Assembly (NCBI GenBank): GCA_016704275.1
Contig: JADJAK010000003.1
Location: forward strand, 248,001 to 312,000
Source of the DNA: Gemmatimonadota bacterium
GTDB taxonomy: Bacteria > Gemmatimonadota > Gemmatimonadetes > Gemmatimonadales > GWC2-71-9
DNA: 64,000 bases
Reading direction: 5' to 3'
Below the pieces are notes generated by a model. It was given only the letters and a program-made list of their open reading frames with translations, searched no databases and was not told where the DNA came from. Made by a program: the position numbers and the translations under genes. Numbering within the stretch: the first letter of the stretch is position 1; each line of letters begins with the position of its first letter. Below are positions 26,659 through 36,363 of this stretch, piece after piece.

Positions 26659-28094
26659 ACGCGCAGCTCCGCGTGCTCCGCGGCGGCGGCGTACGGGCGG
26701 GCCTCGGCGATAAGCGGAGTGAGGTATTCGGCGACAAACTCGGCGACCTGTTCGCGGGAGCGTCCCGTGTAGCGCGCGGGGTCCAGCTCGGCTGCAAGTC
26801 GGGCCTGGTCGATGCCGGCAAACGCCGGGTCGGCGGCGAGGCGATCCATCAGGTCATTCGGCGCCCCACCCGCGACGGCCGCGTGCACCGTCATCGCGTG
26901 ACTGCGCACCACTTCGTGCAATGCCTGGCGATCGCCACCCGCTTGCACGCCGAGCATCAACCACCGTTCGGTGGCCATGAAGGGCATCTGCTCGCGGACA
27001 TGGCGGGCAATCACGGGCTCTCGCACCTCGAGGCCCTGCGCGATGTTGCCGGCCAGGAGCAGGATGGCATCGACGGCGAGGAACGCTTCCGGCAGGGTCA
27101 AGCGGCGATTGGCCGAGTCATCGAGTGTCCGCTCCAGCCACTGCGCCGCCGCCGTGTGTGCGCCGTTGGCCTGCAACGAGATGACGTGACGCGACAACGC
27201 GCCGATCCGTTCGGCACGCATCGGGTTGCGCTTGTAGGCCATCGCACTCGATCCGATCTGCTCCGATTCGAACGGCTCGAGCAATTCGCCCTCATGCTGC
27301 AACAGCCGGATGTCCGCGCCGAACTTCGCCGCCGACTGGGCGATGCCGCTCAACGCATCGAGGATCTGCGCATCGGCCTTCCGCGGGTAGGTCTGGCCGG
27401 TGACGGCGAACGCGCGCGGCAGGCCAAGCGCCTCGGTGATCCGTCGTTCGAGGTCGCGGACCTTGGCATGGTCGCCGTCGAAGAGCTCGAGGAAGGAGGC
27501 CTGTGTGCCCGTGGTCCCCTTGCAGCCGCGGAGCCGCAGCGTGGCGAGTCGATGGACGACCGCCTCGATGTCGAGCGCGAAGTCCTGCGCCCAGAGCGTG
27601 GCGCGCTTCCCGACCGTGGTCAGCTGGGCCGGCTGAAAGTGCGTGTAGGCCAGGCAGGGCAGGGCAGCGTGGCGTTCGGCAAAGGCGCGCAAGTGGCCCA
27701 CCACGTCGAGCAGTCGCCCGAGAATCAGTGCGAGCCCATCGCGCATCACCAGCACGTCGGCGTTGTCGGTGACGAACGCCGACGTGGCGCCGAGGTGCAG
27801 GTGCGCGCGCGCCGCGGGGGCCTGCTCGCCGTAGGCGTGGACGTGCGCCATCACGTCGTGGCGGAAGCGCTTTTCGTACGCCGCGGCGACGGCGAGGTCG
27901 GCGTCGTCGAGGTGCGCCCGCATCGCCTCCAGGGCGGCGTCGGGGATCTCCAGGCCGAGGGCCCGCTCCGACTCCGCCAGGGCGAGCCAGACGCGACGCC
28001 AGCGGCCGATGCGATAGGCCTCGCTCCAGAGGTGGAGCATCGCCGGGGAGGCATAGCGGCCGGAAAGCGGTGACTGCCAGCGGGCGTCGGTCAT
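26655..28094 (-). CDS. purB: Adenylosuccinate lyase
   Basis: Fumarase/aspartase-superfamily lyase that releases fumarate from SAICAR and adenylosuccinate. It has 479 residues. LSGRYASPAMLHLWSEA is the N-terminal signature. The catalytic serine loop is QIGSSAMAYKRNPMRAE, and HLGATSAFVTDNAD and TGTQASFLELF are the other conserved regions. Its start overlaps the htrA stop by one base. Confidence 0.95.
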   Translation of the reverse strand: MTDARWQSPLSGRYASPAMLHLWSEAYRIGRWRRVWLALAESERALGLEIPDAALEAMRAHLDDADLAVAAAYEKRFRHDVMAHVHAYGEQAPAARAHLHLGATSAFVTDNADVLVMRDGLALILGRLLDVVGHLRAFAERHAALPCLAYTHFQPAQLTTVGKRATLWAQDFALDIEAVVHRLATLRLRGCKGTTGTQASFLELFDGDHAKVRDLERRITEALGLPRAFAVTGQTYPRKADAQILDALSGIAQSAAKFGADIRLLQHEGELLEPFESEQIGSSAMAYKRNPMRAERIGALSRHVISLQANGAHTAAAQWLERTLDDSANRRLTLPEAFLAVDAILLLAGNIAQGLEVREPVIARHVREQMPFMATERWLMLGVQAGGDRQALHEVVRSHAMTVHAAVAGGAPNDLMDRLAADPAFAGIDQARLAAELDPARYTGRSREQVAEFVAEYLTPLIAEARPYAAAAEHAELRV

Positions 28095-29477
28095 CAGATC
28101 CGCAGGTTCAAGGGATAGAGCGTGCCGCGACGTTCGATCACCAGCTGGAACGAGGTGCCGGGCCGCATGCCGTCGAGGAGGCGCGCGAGGTCCTCCGCCC
28201 GGCGCACGGGGGTCCGATTGAGGCTGACGATCACATCACCCTCGCGCAGTCCCGTCTCGCGTGCGAGTTCGAGCGGCACTTTGGTAATCGCAGCGCCGCC
28301 ATCGCTGCGAATGCCAAGCTCGGCGCGAACCGCCGGCGTCACGGTCACCAGGTCGAGGCCACCAAAGCGCACCCGGAGTCGCTGTCGCCGTGGGCAGGTC
28401 GGAGGAGACCAATCGCTTGTCGCTCGTTTGCCCCGCGCTCTGCACCGAGATCGTGATCGGGTCGCCGACGTGGAGATCGAGCTTGACCGATTCCCAGTCG
28501 AGCGAATTGCGGAGGACGCGGCCATTGGCCTTCACCAGCACGTCACCGGTGCGGAGGCCGGCCTTCGCCGCGGGACCACCGGGCGCCACGCTCGCCACCG
28601 CGACGCCGCCGGTGCGCTTCCATTCGCCCATCTCGCTCGCCTGCGCCACATCGAGTCCGACCCACGCGCGACGCACCGTCCCGTTGCGGACGATTTCCTC
28701 GGCCACGCGGACGGCACGCTCGATCGGAATGGCGAACCCGAGTCCGACGCTGCCGCCACTGTTCGAGAAGATCGAGGAGTTGACGCCGATGACTTCGCCG
28801 AGGGCGTTCACCAGCGGGCCGCCGGAATTACCCGGATTGATGGCCGCGTCGGTCTGGATCATGTCGAGGTAGAGGCCGTTCTGTTCCCCAGTGGGCAGGA
28901 TGTTGCGCCCTGTGGCACTGATCACCCCAGCCGTGACGGTCGGTTCCGCATTGCCGAGGAGGTAGCTGTAGGGATTGCCGAGCGCGATCGACCATTCGCC
29001 GATCATCAGGTCGCTCGAGCGCCCGACGCGGACGATCGGGAGTCCCTGGCGTTCGATCTTGATGACCGCGATGTCGGTGAGCGGATCCTCGCCCAGCACG
29101 CGCCCTTCGACGTCGGTCCCGTCAGCCAGGGTGACGGTCACCTGCTGGGCATTGGCGACGACGTGCTGATTGGTGACGACGATGCCGTCGGCGCGCAGGA
29201 TGAAGCCGGTGCCGAAGCTCTGTGGCGTGCCCGGCTGATTGCCGGTGAAGAGATCCCACTGCGAGGGACGCGGGGTCGGCAGCGTCACCCGCACCGAGAC
29301 GACGGCAGGCGCCACGCGGGCCGAGGCATCGACGATCGCGGTGCGTCGCGCGCCGTCGAGCGAGGCGGCGGGGCGCGGAGCGGGTGGCGTCGATTGTTGG
29401 GCGTTGGCCGTGGCCTCGCCGCGACAGGCGGCGGCCACAAGGGCGAGGAGCAGCGCTCCGATACGGCGGGTCACCAC
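28094..29477 (-). CDS. HtrA/DegP-type lipoprotein serine protease, frame-disrupted
   Basis: Periplasmic quality-control protease. The N-terminus MVTRRIGALLLALVAAAC has a lipobox, so it is probably lipid-anchored at C18. The trypsin-like domain has H105 (VTNQHVV), D135 (LTDIAVIK) and S218 (NPGNSGGP). PDZ1 follows (PAAKAGLRTGDVLVKANG). The frame then changes near 28376-28390: downstream sequence RLRVRFGGLDLVTVTP...GLREGDVIVSLNRTPV (PDZ2) is in the next frame and ends at 28094. One extra or two missing bases explain it, most simply as an assembly indel. GTG start overlaps the truA stop by 7 bases. Confidence 0.85.
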
Positions 29478-30250
29478 GCGGCGCGCTCTCCGAGGAAGTA
29501 GGTCGCGGGGTAAGTCGCGGACAGAAAACTCAGGCCAGCCGCCGGCGCCGGTGCACTGGTGTCGGCGTTGTGGGTCATCGTCAGCAGTCGGGCCATGTCG
29601 CTCTCAGGTCGTCGTCCTTGGCCGATCTCCACCATGGTGCCAACCAGCATGCGCACCATGTGGTGGAGAAACCGGTCGGCGGCCACGATAAAGCGGAGAC
29701 GCCCGGCCTCCGGTGCCGACCACGCGGCCTCGACGATACGACACCGGTAGTGCGGCTTGGGCTCGCCGGTCACCATGAAGGCGAGGAATTCGTGCTCGCC
29801 TTCGAGGACCGACGCGGCCCGTTGCAGCATCGCGAGATCGACCGGGCGCCCCAGCGCCCACTCGGTCCGTCCCCGGAACGGCGAGCGACTGGCCGCGTCG
29901 ACGCCGACATCATACCGGTACCGTCGCGATTCGGCGGCCCGCCGCGCATCACGACCGGGGGTAATCGCCCGGACCTCAGACACGGCGACATCGCGCGGCA
30001 ACACGGCGTTCAGTGCTCGGAGCAACGCCTCGGCGGTCCACTGCTCGGGCATCGTCGTCGAGACCGGCATGGCCAACGCGTGAACGCCGGTGTCGGTCCG
30101 CCCCGCCGCAATTGCGGTGCACGGCATCCCGGCCAGCCGACCCAATGCTTCCTCGACGACCTGCTGCACCGTCCGTCGATCAGGCTGGCGCTGCCACCCG
30201 AAAAAGGCGGATCCGTCGAACTCCAGCGTGAGCAGCAGCGCGCGTCCCAT
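29471..30250 (-). CDS. truA: tRNA pseudouridine synthase A
   Basis: Makes pseudouridine at positions 38-40 of tRNA anticodon stems. It has 259 residues. The catalytic Asp is D53 in AAGRTDTGVHA. GWQRQPDRRTVQQVVEEAL near the N-terminus and FLHHMVRMLVGTMVEIGQGR near the C-terminus are characteristic. The ATG at 30248-30250 is the first good start after a promoter; the open frame beyond it is antisense to trpD. It is the leading gene of the 15-gene minus-strand operon. Confidence 0.94.
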   Translation of the reverse strand: MGRALLLTLEFDGSAFFGWQRQPDRRTVQQVVEEALGRLAGMPCTAIAAGRTDTGVHALAMPVSTTMPEQWTAEALLRALNAVLPRDVAVSEVRAITPGRDARRAAESRRYRYDVGVDAASRSPFRGRTEWALGRPVDLAMLQRAASVLEGEHEFLAFMVTGEPKPHYRCRIVEAAWSAPEAGRLRFIVAADRFLHHMVRMLVGTMVEIGQGRRPESDMARLLTMTHNADTSAPAPAAGLSFLSATYPATYFLGERAAW

Positions 30251-30260
30251 TCCGGCCCGA

Positions 30261-30289
30261 AACCTAGTCCGCTCCCGGGGGTGCGGCAA
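30261..30289 (-). promoter_or_regulatory. Predicted promoter of the truA-htrA-pur operon
   Basis: On the minus strand TTGCCG (30284-30289), 17 bases, TAGGTT (30261-30266). The -10 ends 10 bases before the truA ATG, leaving at most a few bases of 5' leader. I see no other promoter-like spacing before the downstream overlapping genes. Confidence 0.6.
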
Positions 30290-30311
30290 GCGTCGTAAAC
30301 CCTTGTGAATA

Positions 30312-30341
30312 TTGACAAAACGGCGGTCTGCCCGATACGCT
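30312..30341 (+). promoter_or_regulatory. Predicted trpD promoter
   Basis: Perfect -35 TTGACA (30312-30317), 18-base spacer and TACGCT (30336-30341). Transcription would start about 6 bases before the trpD ATG at 30354, so there is no room for a leader peptide or attenuator. Confidence 0.6.
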
Positions 30342-30353
30342 TGGCCTGCCACG

Positions 30354-31399
30354 ATGACCACTCCCGCTTCCGTTCCGGCCCCGGCTGTTCGCCATGCCCT
30401 CGGCCTCCTTGCCGCCGGCCATGGCCTGAGTGAGGAGGAGGCCGCGCGTGCCTTCGGCGAGATCATGGCGGGGGCTGCCGGGCCGGCCTCGCTCGGGGCC
30501 CTCCTGCTGGCCCTGCGGACCAGGGGGGAAAGCGCCGAGGAGATCGCCGGCGCGGTCCGGGCGCTGCGCGATGCCATGCGCCGCGTCGACCACCCGACCC
30601 CGGACGCCTTGGTCGACACCTGCGGCACGGGCGGCGGGAAAGTCACCACGCTGAACCTCTCGACCGCGGCGGCGTTCGTGGCCGCCGGGGCTGGGGTCCC
30701 CGTGGCGAAGCATGGCAACCGCTCCTTCACCTCGAAGTCCGGCTCGGCAGACGTCCTGGAGGCGCTCGGGGTCGGCATCGAATTGACCCCGGAGCGGGCG
30801 GCCGAGGTCCTTGCGGCCACCGGGATCGTCTTCCTCTACGCCCCGAGCTATCACCCGGCGATGCGCCACGTCGCCCCGGTACGACGCGAGCTCGGCGTCC
30901 CCACCGTGATGAACCTCGTGGGCCCGCTCGCGAATCCTGCGCTCGCCGGTCGACAGGTGGTGGGGGTCGCCGACATCGACCGCGCGCCGCGGATGGCGGG
31001 CGCGCTCGCCCGACTCGGCTCGACTCACGCGCTGGTGGTCCACGCCGACATCGGCATGGACGAAATTGCACCGATGGGCGAGACGTCCGTGTGGGAGGTG
31101 CGGGGCGGAGCGGTGACGGAGTGGCGGCTCGACCCGGCGCGCTTCGGGCTCGCCGCGCCGACGCTCGACGGGCTGGCCGGCGGCTCGCCGGAGGAGAACG
31201 CTGCGGTGATCCGCGGGATGCTCGAGGGGGGCGCGCCGCGGCGGCGGTCGAGTCGGCCGTCGTGCTCAACGCGGCGGCGGCGATCTATGTGAGTGGGGTG
31301 GTGACCACGCTGGAAGCCGCGGTGGACGCGGCCCGGAGCGCATTGCGCGAGCGCCGCGGTGCGGAGCGGCTCGCGGCGCTGCAGGCCGCGACGCGCTAG
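30354..31399 (+). CDS. trpD: Anthranilate phosphoribosyltransferase, frame-disrupted
   Basis: Transfers phosphoribose from PRPP to anthranilate (second tryptophan-specific step). The N-terminal helical domain is followed by DTCGTGGGKVTTLNLSTAAA (PRPP loop), KHGNRSFTSKSGSADVLEALG and NLVGPLANP. The first frame runs to 31292 but loses similarity after LEGGAPR. Family-like sequence AAAVESAVVLNAAAAIYVSG continues in the next frame to the stop at 31397-31399. Restoring one G in the six-G run 31226-31231 joins them. The stop forms a shared CTAG with the convergent lexA stop. Confidence 0.9.
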
Positions 31400-32013
31400 A
31401 ACTTTCGGATCACGCCGACGACGATGCCCTGAATCAGGACGTCGTCTTCCTGGTACCGGAGCGGGCGCATCGCGGTATTCGCGGGCTGCAGTCGGATCCA
31501 ACCGCCCGGTTCGCGGTAGAAGCGCTTGACGGTGGCCTCGTTGCCATTCACGAGGGCGATCACCATCTCGCCGTTGTCGGCGGAATCGCGGCCATTGACG
31601 ACGACGAGGTCACCATCGCAGATCTGTTCGTCGATCATTGATTCGCCGCGGACGCGCAGCGCGTAGTTCGGGCCGCGGCGCGGGAGCATGGCGTCGGGGA
31701 CCTGCACGACCTCGCCGCTCATCATCGACTCGATCGGATAGCCGGCGGCGACGGCACCGAGCAACGGGATGTCGGTGGCCCCGGTGCTGCCTCGCGGCGG
31801 CAGCACTTCGATGGCCCGGCTCTCGTTGTAGTTGCGGCGGATGTAGCCTTTCCGCTGCAAGGTGGTCAGGTGCTCGTGGACGGTCGCCAGCGATTGATAG
31901 TTGAATTTCTCGGCGATCTCCTCGAACGACGGGGCATAGCCCTGCTGGGCAATGGCCTCGGAGAGGAAGTCGAGCATCTTGCGTTGCTTCGGCGTCAGCG
32001 GTGAGAGCGTCAT
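31396..32013 (-). CDS. lexA: LexA repressor
   Basis: SOS repressor that self-cleaves when RecA is activated. It has 205 residues. N-terminal winged helix-turn-helix: LTPKQRKMLDFLSEAIAQQG, then LATVHEHLTTLQRKGYI. The cleavage site is A90-G91 in GAVAAGYP. Catalytic S125 (GESMID) and K163 (TVKRFY) are present. The start MTLSPLTPKQ fits the family; upstream starts would add an atypical extension. It converges with trpD through a shared CTAG and diverges from trpC. Confidence 0.95.
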   Translation of the reverse strand: MTLSPLTPKQRKMLDFLSEAIAQQGYAPSFEEIAEKFNYQSLATVHEHLTTLQRKGYIRRNYNESRAIEVLPPRGSTGATDIPLLGAVAAGYPIESMMSGEVVQVPDAMLPRRGPNYALRVRGESMIDEQICDGDLVVVNGRDSADNGEMVIALVNGNEATVKRFYREPGGWIRLQPANTAMRPLRYQEDDVLIQGIVVGVIRKF

Positions 32014-32063
32014 CGGGGCCTCGGAGCTGTACATGGCGAAGAGAAACCGAACCAACCATACCC

Positions 32064-32078
32064 GAAGGGACCCCGAAC
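32064..32078. promoter_or_regulatory. Candidate LexA box (GAAG-N7-GAAC)
   Basis: In the 71-base lexA/trpC divergent gap, GAAG and GAAC are 7 bases apart, near the direct-repeat GAACN7GAAC box known for LexA of Alphaproteobacteria. CCGAA occurs three times in the gap (32047, 32062, 32073). The LexA site of this lineage is unknown to me, so this is only a candidate. Confidence 0.25.
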
Positions 32079-32084
32079 GGCAAG

Positions 32085-32870
32085 ATGCCAGTCCTCGATA
32101 CCATCATCGCGAGCACCCGTGCGACCCTCCCGGCCCTGCAGGCCCGCCAGGCGGAGCTTGAGCACGCCGCGGCCTTCGCCCCGACGCCCCCTTCCTTCGT
32201 CCACGCCCTGCGCCGGCCGACCGTCGCCCTGATCGCCGAAGTGAAGCGCCGCTCACCGTCGGCGGGGGCTATCAACACCGGTCTCGACCCGACCACGCTC
32301 GCCCAGGCGTATGCGGCGGGCGGGGCGGCGGCCATCTCCGTCCTGACCGACGGGCCGTTCTTTGGCGGCTCGTTAGCCGACCTCGAGGAGGTCACCCGGG
32401 CGGTCGTGGTTCCAGCGCTCCGGAAGGATTTCATCCTCGATCGCTGCCAATTGCTCGAAGCCCGCGCTTCCGGGGCGTCTGCTGTGCTCCTGATCGTGCG
32501 TGTCCTGGACGATGCCACCCTCCGATCCCTTCACCGTGCGGCCGATGATCTGGGGCTCGGTGTTCTGGTGGAGACGCATACGGCGGTGGAGATCCGGCGT
32601 GCCATCGATGCCGGCGCGGAGGTGATCGGCGTGAACGCCCGCGACCTGGATGATTTCTCCATCGACCGCGATGCGGCATGGCGGCTGCTGACGGAGGTCC
32701 CGTCGACGCTGATCGCCGTGGCCGAGAGTGGCATGGCCTCGCCGGCGGATGTCGAGACGGCTGCGGACGCCGGCGCCGACGCGGTGCTGATCGGGGGCGC
32801 GCTGGCCGCGCACGGCACACCGGAAGCGGCGGCACGCAGCATGGCGGGGATCGCACGCCGTGGCCGTTGA
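32085..32870 (+). CDS. trpC: Indole-3-glycerol phosphate synthase
   Basis: TIM-barrel enzyme that closes the indole ring from CdRP. It has 261 residues. LIAEVKRRSPSAG with the catalytic lysine, LTDGPFFGGSLADL, LRKDFILDRCQL, VNARDLDDFSID and AVAESGMASPADV are all family blocks. The ATG at 32085 begins MPVLDTIIASTR, which fits the family. It overlaps trpF by 11 bases. Confidence 0.96.
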   Translation: MPVLDTIIASTRATLPALQARQAELEHAAAFAPTPPSFVHALRRPTVALIAEVKRRSPSAGAINTGLDPTTLAQAYAAGGAAAISVLTDGPFFGGSLADLEEVTRAVVVPALRKDFILDRCQLLEARASGASAVLLIVRVLDDATLRSLHRAADDLGLGVLVETHTAVEIRRAIDAGAEVIGVNARDLDDFSIDRDAAWRLLTEVPSTLIAVAESGMASPADVETAADAGADAVLIGGALAAHGTPEAAARSMAGIARRGR

Positions 32871-33490
32871 GGCCAAGATCTGCGGGCTGACCCGTGCGGC
32901 GGACGCGGCGCTGGCCGCGTCGCATGGCGCGAGTCGTCTGGGGGTGATCTTCGCTGGCGGACCGCGGGAGCGCACCCCGGCGCAGGCTCGGGAGATCGTC
33001 GCGGCGGCAGGCGGGGTCCCGGTGCTCGGGGTCTTCGGTGCCCATTCGGTCGAGGAGATCCTGGCCATCGCCGGTGCGGCGCGCCTGGCCGGAGCGCAGC
33101 TGCACGGGCCCTCCTCCGTCGAGGTCGCGAGGCGACTGCGCGCGGAAGGACTCGAAGTCTGGCGCGTCGCGCGGGTCCCGGCCGATGGGCCAGCCATGCT
33201 GGTGACGCTCTCGGAGGAGGCCGATCTGGTCCTGCTGGAACCGCGCCTCGCCGGGGAGCCCCTGGCCGCCGGAGGGCGCGGGGTGGCGATCGCACTTCCC
33301 GCTGCCCGGGAGGCTCGCCAGCAGTTGCCACCGATGATTCGCGTCGGACTGGCCGGTGGCCTGACCCCGGAGACCCTCGCCGCCGCGATCCGGCTCGTCG
33401 GTCCTGACCTCGTGGATGTAAGTTCCGGGGTTGAAGGGGCGCCCGGGATCAAGGATCCCGCGCGGTTGATTCGCTTTCTGGAGATTGCGC

Positions 33491-33513
<23 letters not shown>
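32860..33513 (+). CDS. trpF: Phosphoribosylanthranilate isomerase
   Basis: Isomerises PRA to CdRP, the reaction before TrpC. It has 217 residues from a GTG inside the trpC 3' end. VEAKICGLTRAADAALA has the catalytic Cys, LGVIFAGGPRERTP the phosphate loop, and GLAGGLTPETLAAAI plus DLVDVSSGVEGAPGIKDP the second phosphate site and the catalytic-Asp region. Identity is lower than for TrpC but all motifs are in order. Confidence 0.93.
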
Positions 33514-34689
<1,176 letters not shown>

Positions 34690-34693
<4 letters not shown>

Positions 34694-36363
34694 CATCGCC
34701 CCTGCTCGACCCGCCGGCGCCCACCGATGTGCGGGTGGTCGAGGAGTTGCTGCGCGCGCTCGCGAAGGGCCAGCGGGCGCTGCAGATGTATCTCCCCAAC
34801 AATCCCGTCTACCAGCGATCGGTGGAGCAAGTCGCCGAGGCGTTCGGGCCGGTGTGGGGCGTGACGGGGCGGCTGGTGCTGGATCTGCAGGACGGCGAGC
34901 TGCAGTGGGAGGGCGCACCGCTGCACTACGGTGCGTCGCGCACGGAGGGGTTCGCGGCCCAGTTGCATCAGGACGGGTTGCGCCGGTTGGTCCTGCTGCC
35001 CGGGGTCGAGTCGGAGGAGATCACCCGCTTTCTCGCGGTGATGAATCGCGCCCGGCTGTTGCCGAAGGATGCGAGCGACGATCTCCTCACGCTGCTCTGG
35101 GAGCAGCAGTTCGTGCTGATCGCCTACACCTTCGTCGAGGCGCTCAGCGACGGCGTCGAGTTCCTGCAATCAGGCGGCGCAGCGGACGCCGCGCAGGATC
35201 CCGGGGCCGTCCGCGAAAAGGTGGAGCAGGATCCGGGCGGCGCGGTGGCGCCGGCCGATCTGGACGCGGCACCGTTCTTTCTCGACGAGGCCGAGCTGCG
35301 CCTGATGCAGAGCGAGCTCGAGGAGGAGTATCGTCGCGACATTCGCACCGCCGCGATCGATGCGCTGCTGGACGTCCTCGAGGGACAACGCGAGCCTGCC
35401 GTGCGGCGCGAGGTGGTCGCGCTGCTCGAGGACGTCTTGCCGTCCCAACTGGCGGTGGGTGGCTTTCGTGCCGTCGCCCGCATCCTCAGGGAATTGCGCG
35501 TCATCGCGGTGCGGGCGGCCGGCCTGGAACAGTCGCTGCACGATGCCATCCTTTCCTTCGAGGAACGGCTCTCACAGCCCGACATTCTCGAACAGCTCTT
35601 CCGCACGCTCGAGGATCCCGCGACCCGGCCGGCCGAGGACGAGATCGGCGAGGTGTTGCGGGAACTCAAGCCTGGCGCGCTCCCGATCGTGCTGGTGCAC
35701 CTCGGCCGGAGCATCGCGCCGGAGATCCGCCGTGCGCTCCTCCCGAGTGTCGAACAGCTGGCGCGCAGCCGGCCGCAGGCACTGCAGGAAGTGCTTGACG
35801 CCGGCAGCAGCGACGCCGTGGAGCCGGCCATCGACCTGGTCGCCCGACTCGGTCTGAGTGCGCTGGTGCCGTCGGTCGCAGCCCGTCTGGTGGACGGCAC
35901 CATCGGGGTGCGCGTCGCCGCGCTGAATGCGCTCGGCGGTTTCGCCACGCCCTCGGCGATCACGGCCATCGAGTCGGCACTGACCGACGAAGAGCGGACG
36001 GTCCGTCAAACCGCGCTGACGATCCTGCTCGCGCGCGGCGGCTCGGGGGGCACGCTGGCGAAGCTCGAGGCGCTCCTCTTCGCCGGCAAGGATCAGGACT
36101 GGGAACGGAGCGAGCGGCGCGCCCTGTTCGAGGCGTATGGGCAGCTGGCCGGTCCGGCCGCGATCACCCGGCTGCGTGAGCTGCTCGCCCCGCGCGGCCT
36201 GCTGCGACGCAAGGAACTGCCCGACGTGCGGGCCTGCGCCATCTTCGCGCTCGCCAAGATCCGCACCTTCGAAGCGCGGCTCGTCGTCGACCAGTTCACG
36301 GCCGACAAGGAAGCGATCGTGCGCAGCGCGGCCAACGCCGTGCTCCGGGATTGGCTCGCATGA
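34690..36363 (+). CDS. HEAT-repeat-like protein with HD-GYP-associated N-terminal domain
   Basis: 557 residues, probably cytoplasmic, no signal peptide. Residues about 12-110 form a domain with RALQMYLPNNPVYQR, a short strand-rich section (LVLDLQDGELQWEGAPL) and DGLRRLVLLPGVESEEITRFL. The same pattern opens the next gene product. After a linker of about 60 residues, the rest is alpha-helical with HEAT/PBS-lyase-like units: VARLGLSALVPSVAARL, VRVAALNALGGFATPSAI, VRQTALTILLARGG. Such repeats usually bind proteins. The GTG start overlaps trpB and the stop overlaps the HD-GYP gene, so it is translationally tied to both. Confidence 0.8.

Noticed and set aside
26571..28073. 500-codon plus-strand open frame opposite purB
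   Set aside because: Antisense shadow; purB is intact with its serine loop.
30354..31292. trpD as a true pseudogene truncated at 31292
   Set aside because: The C-terminal family sequence is fully preserved in the next frame and one G in a six-G run restores it, so a sequence error is more likely.
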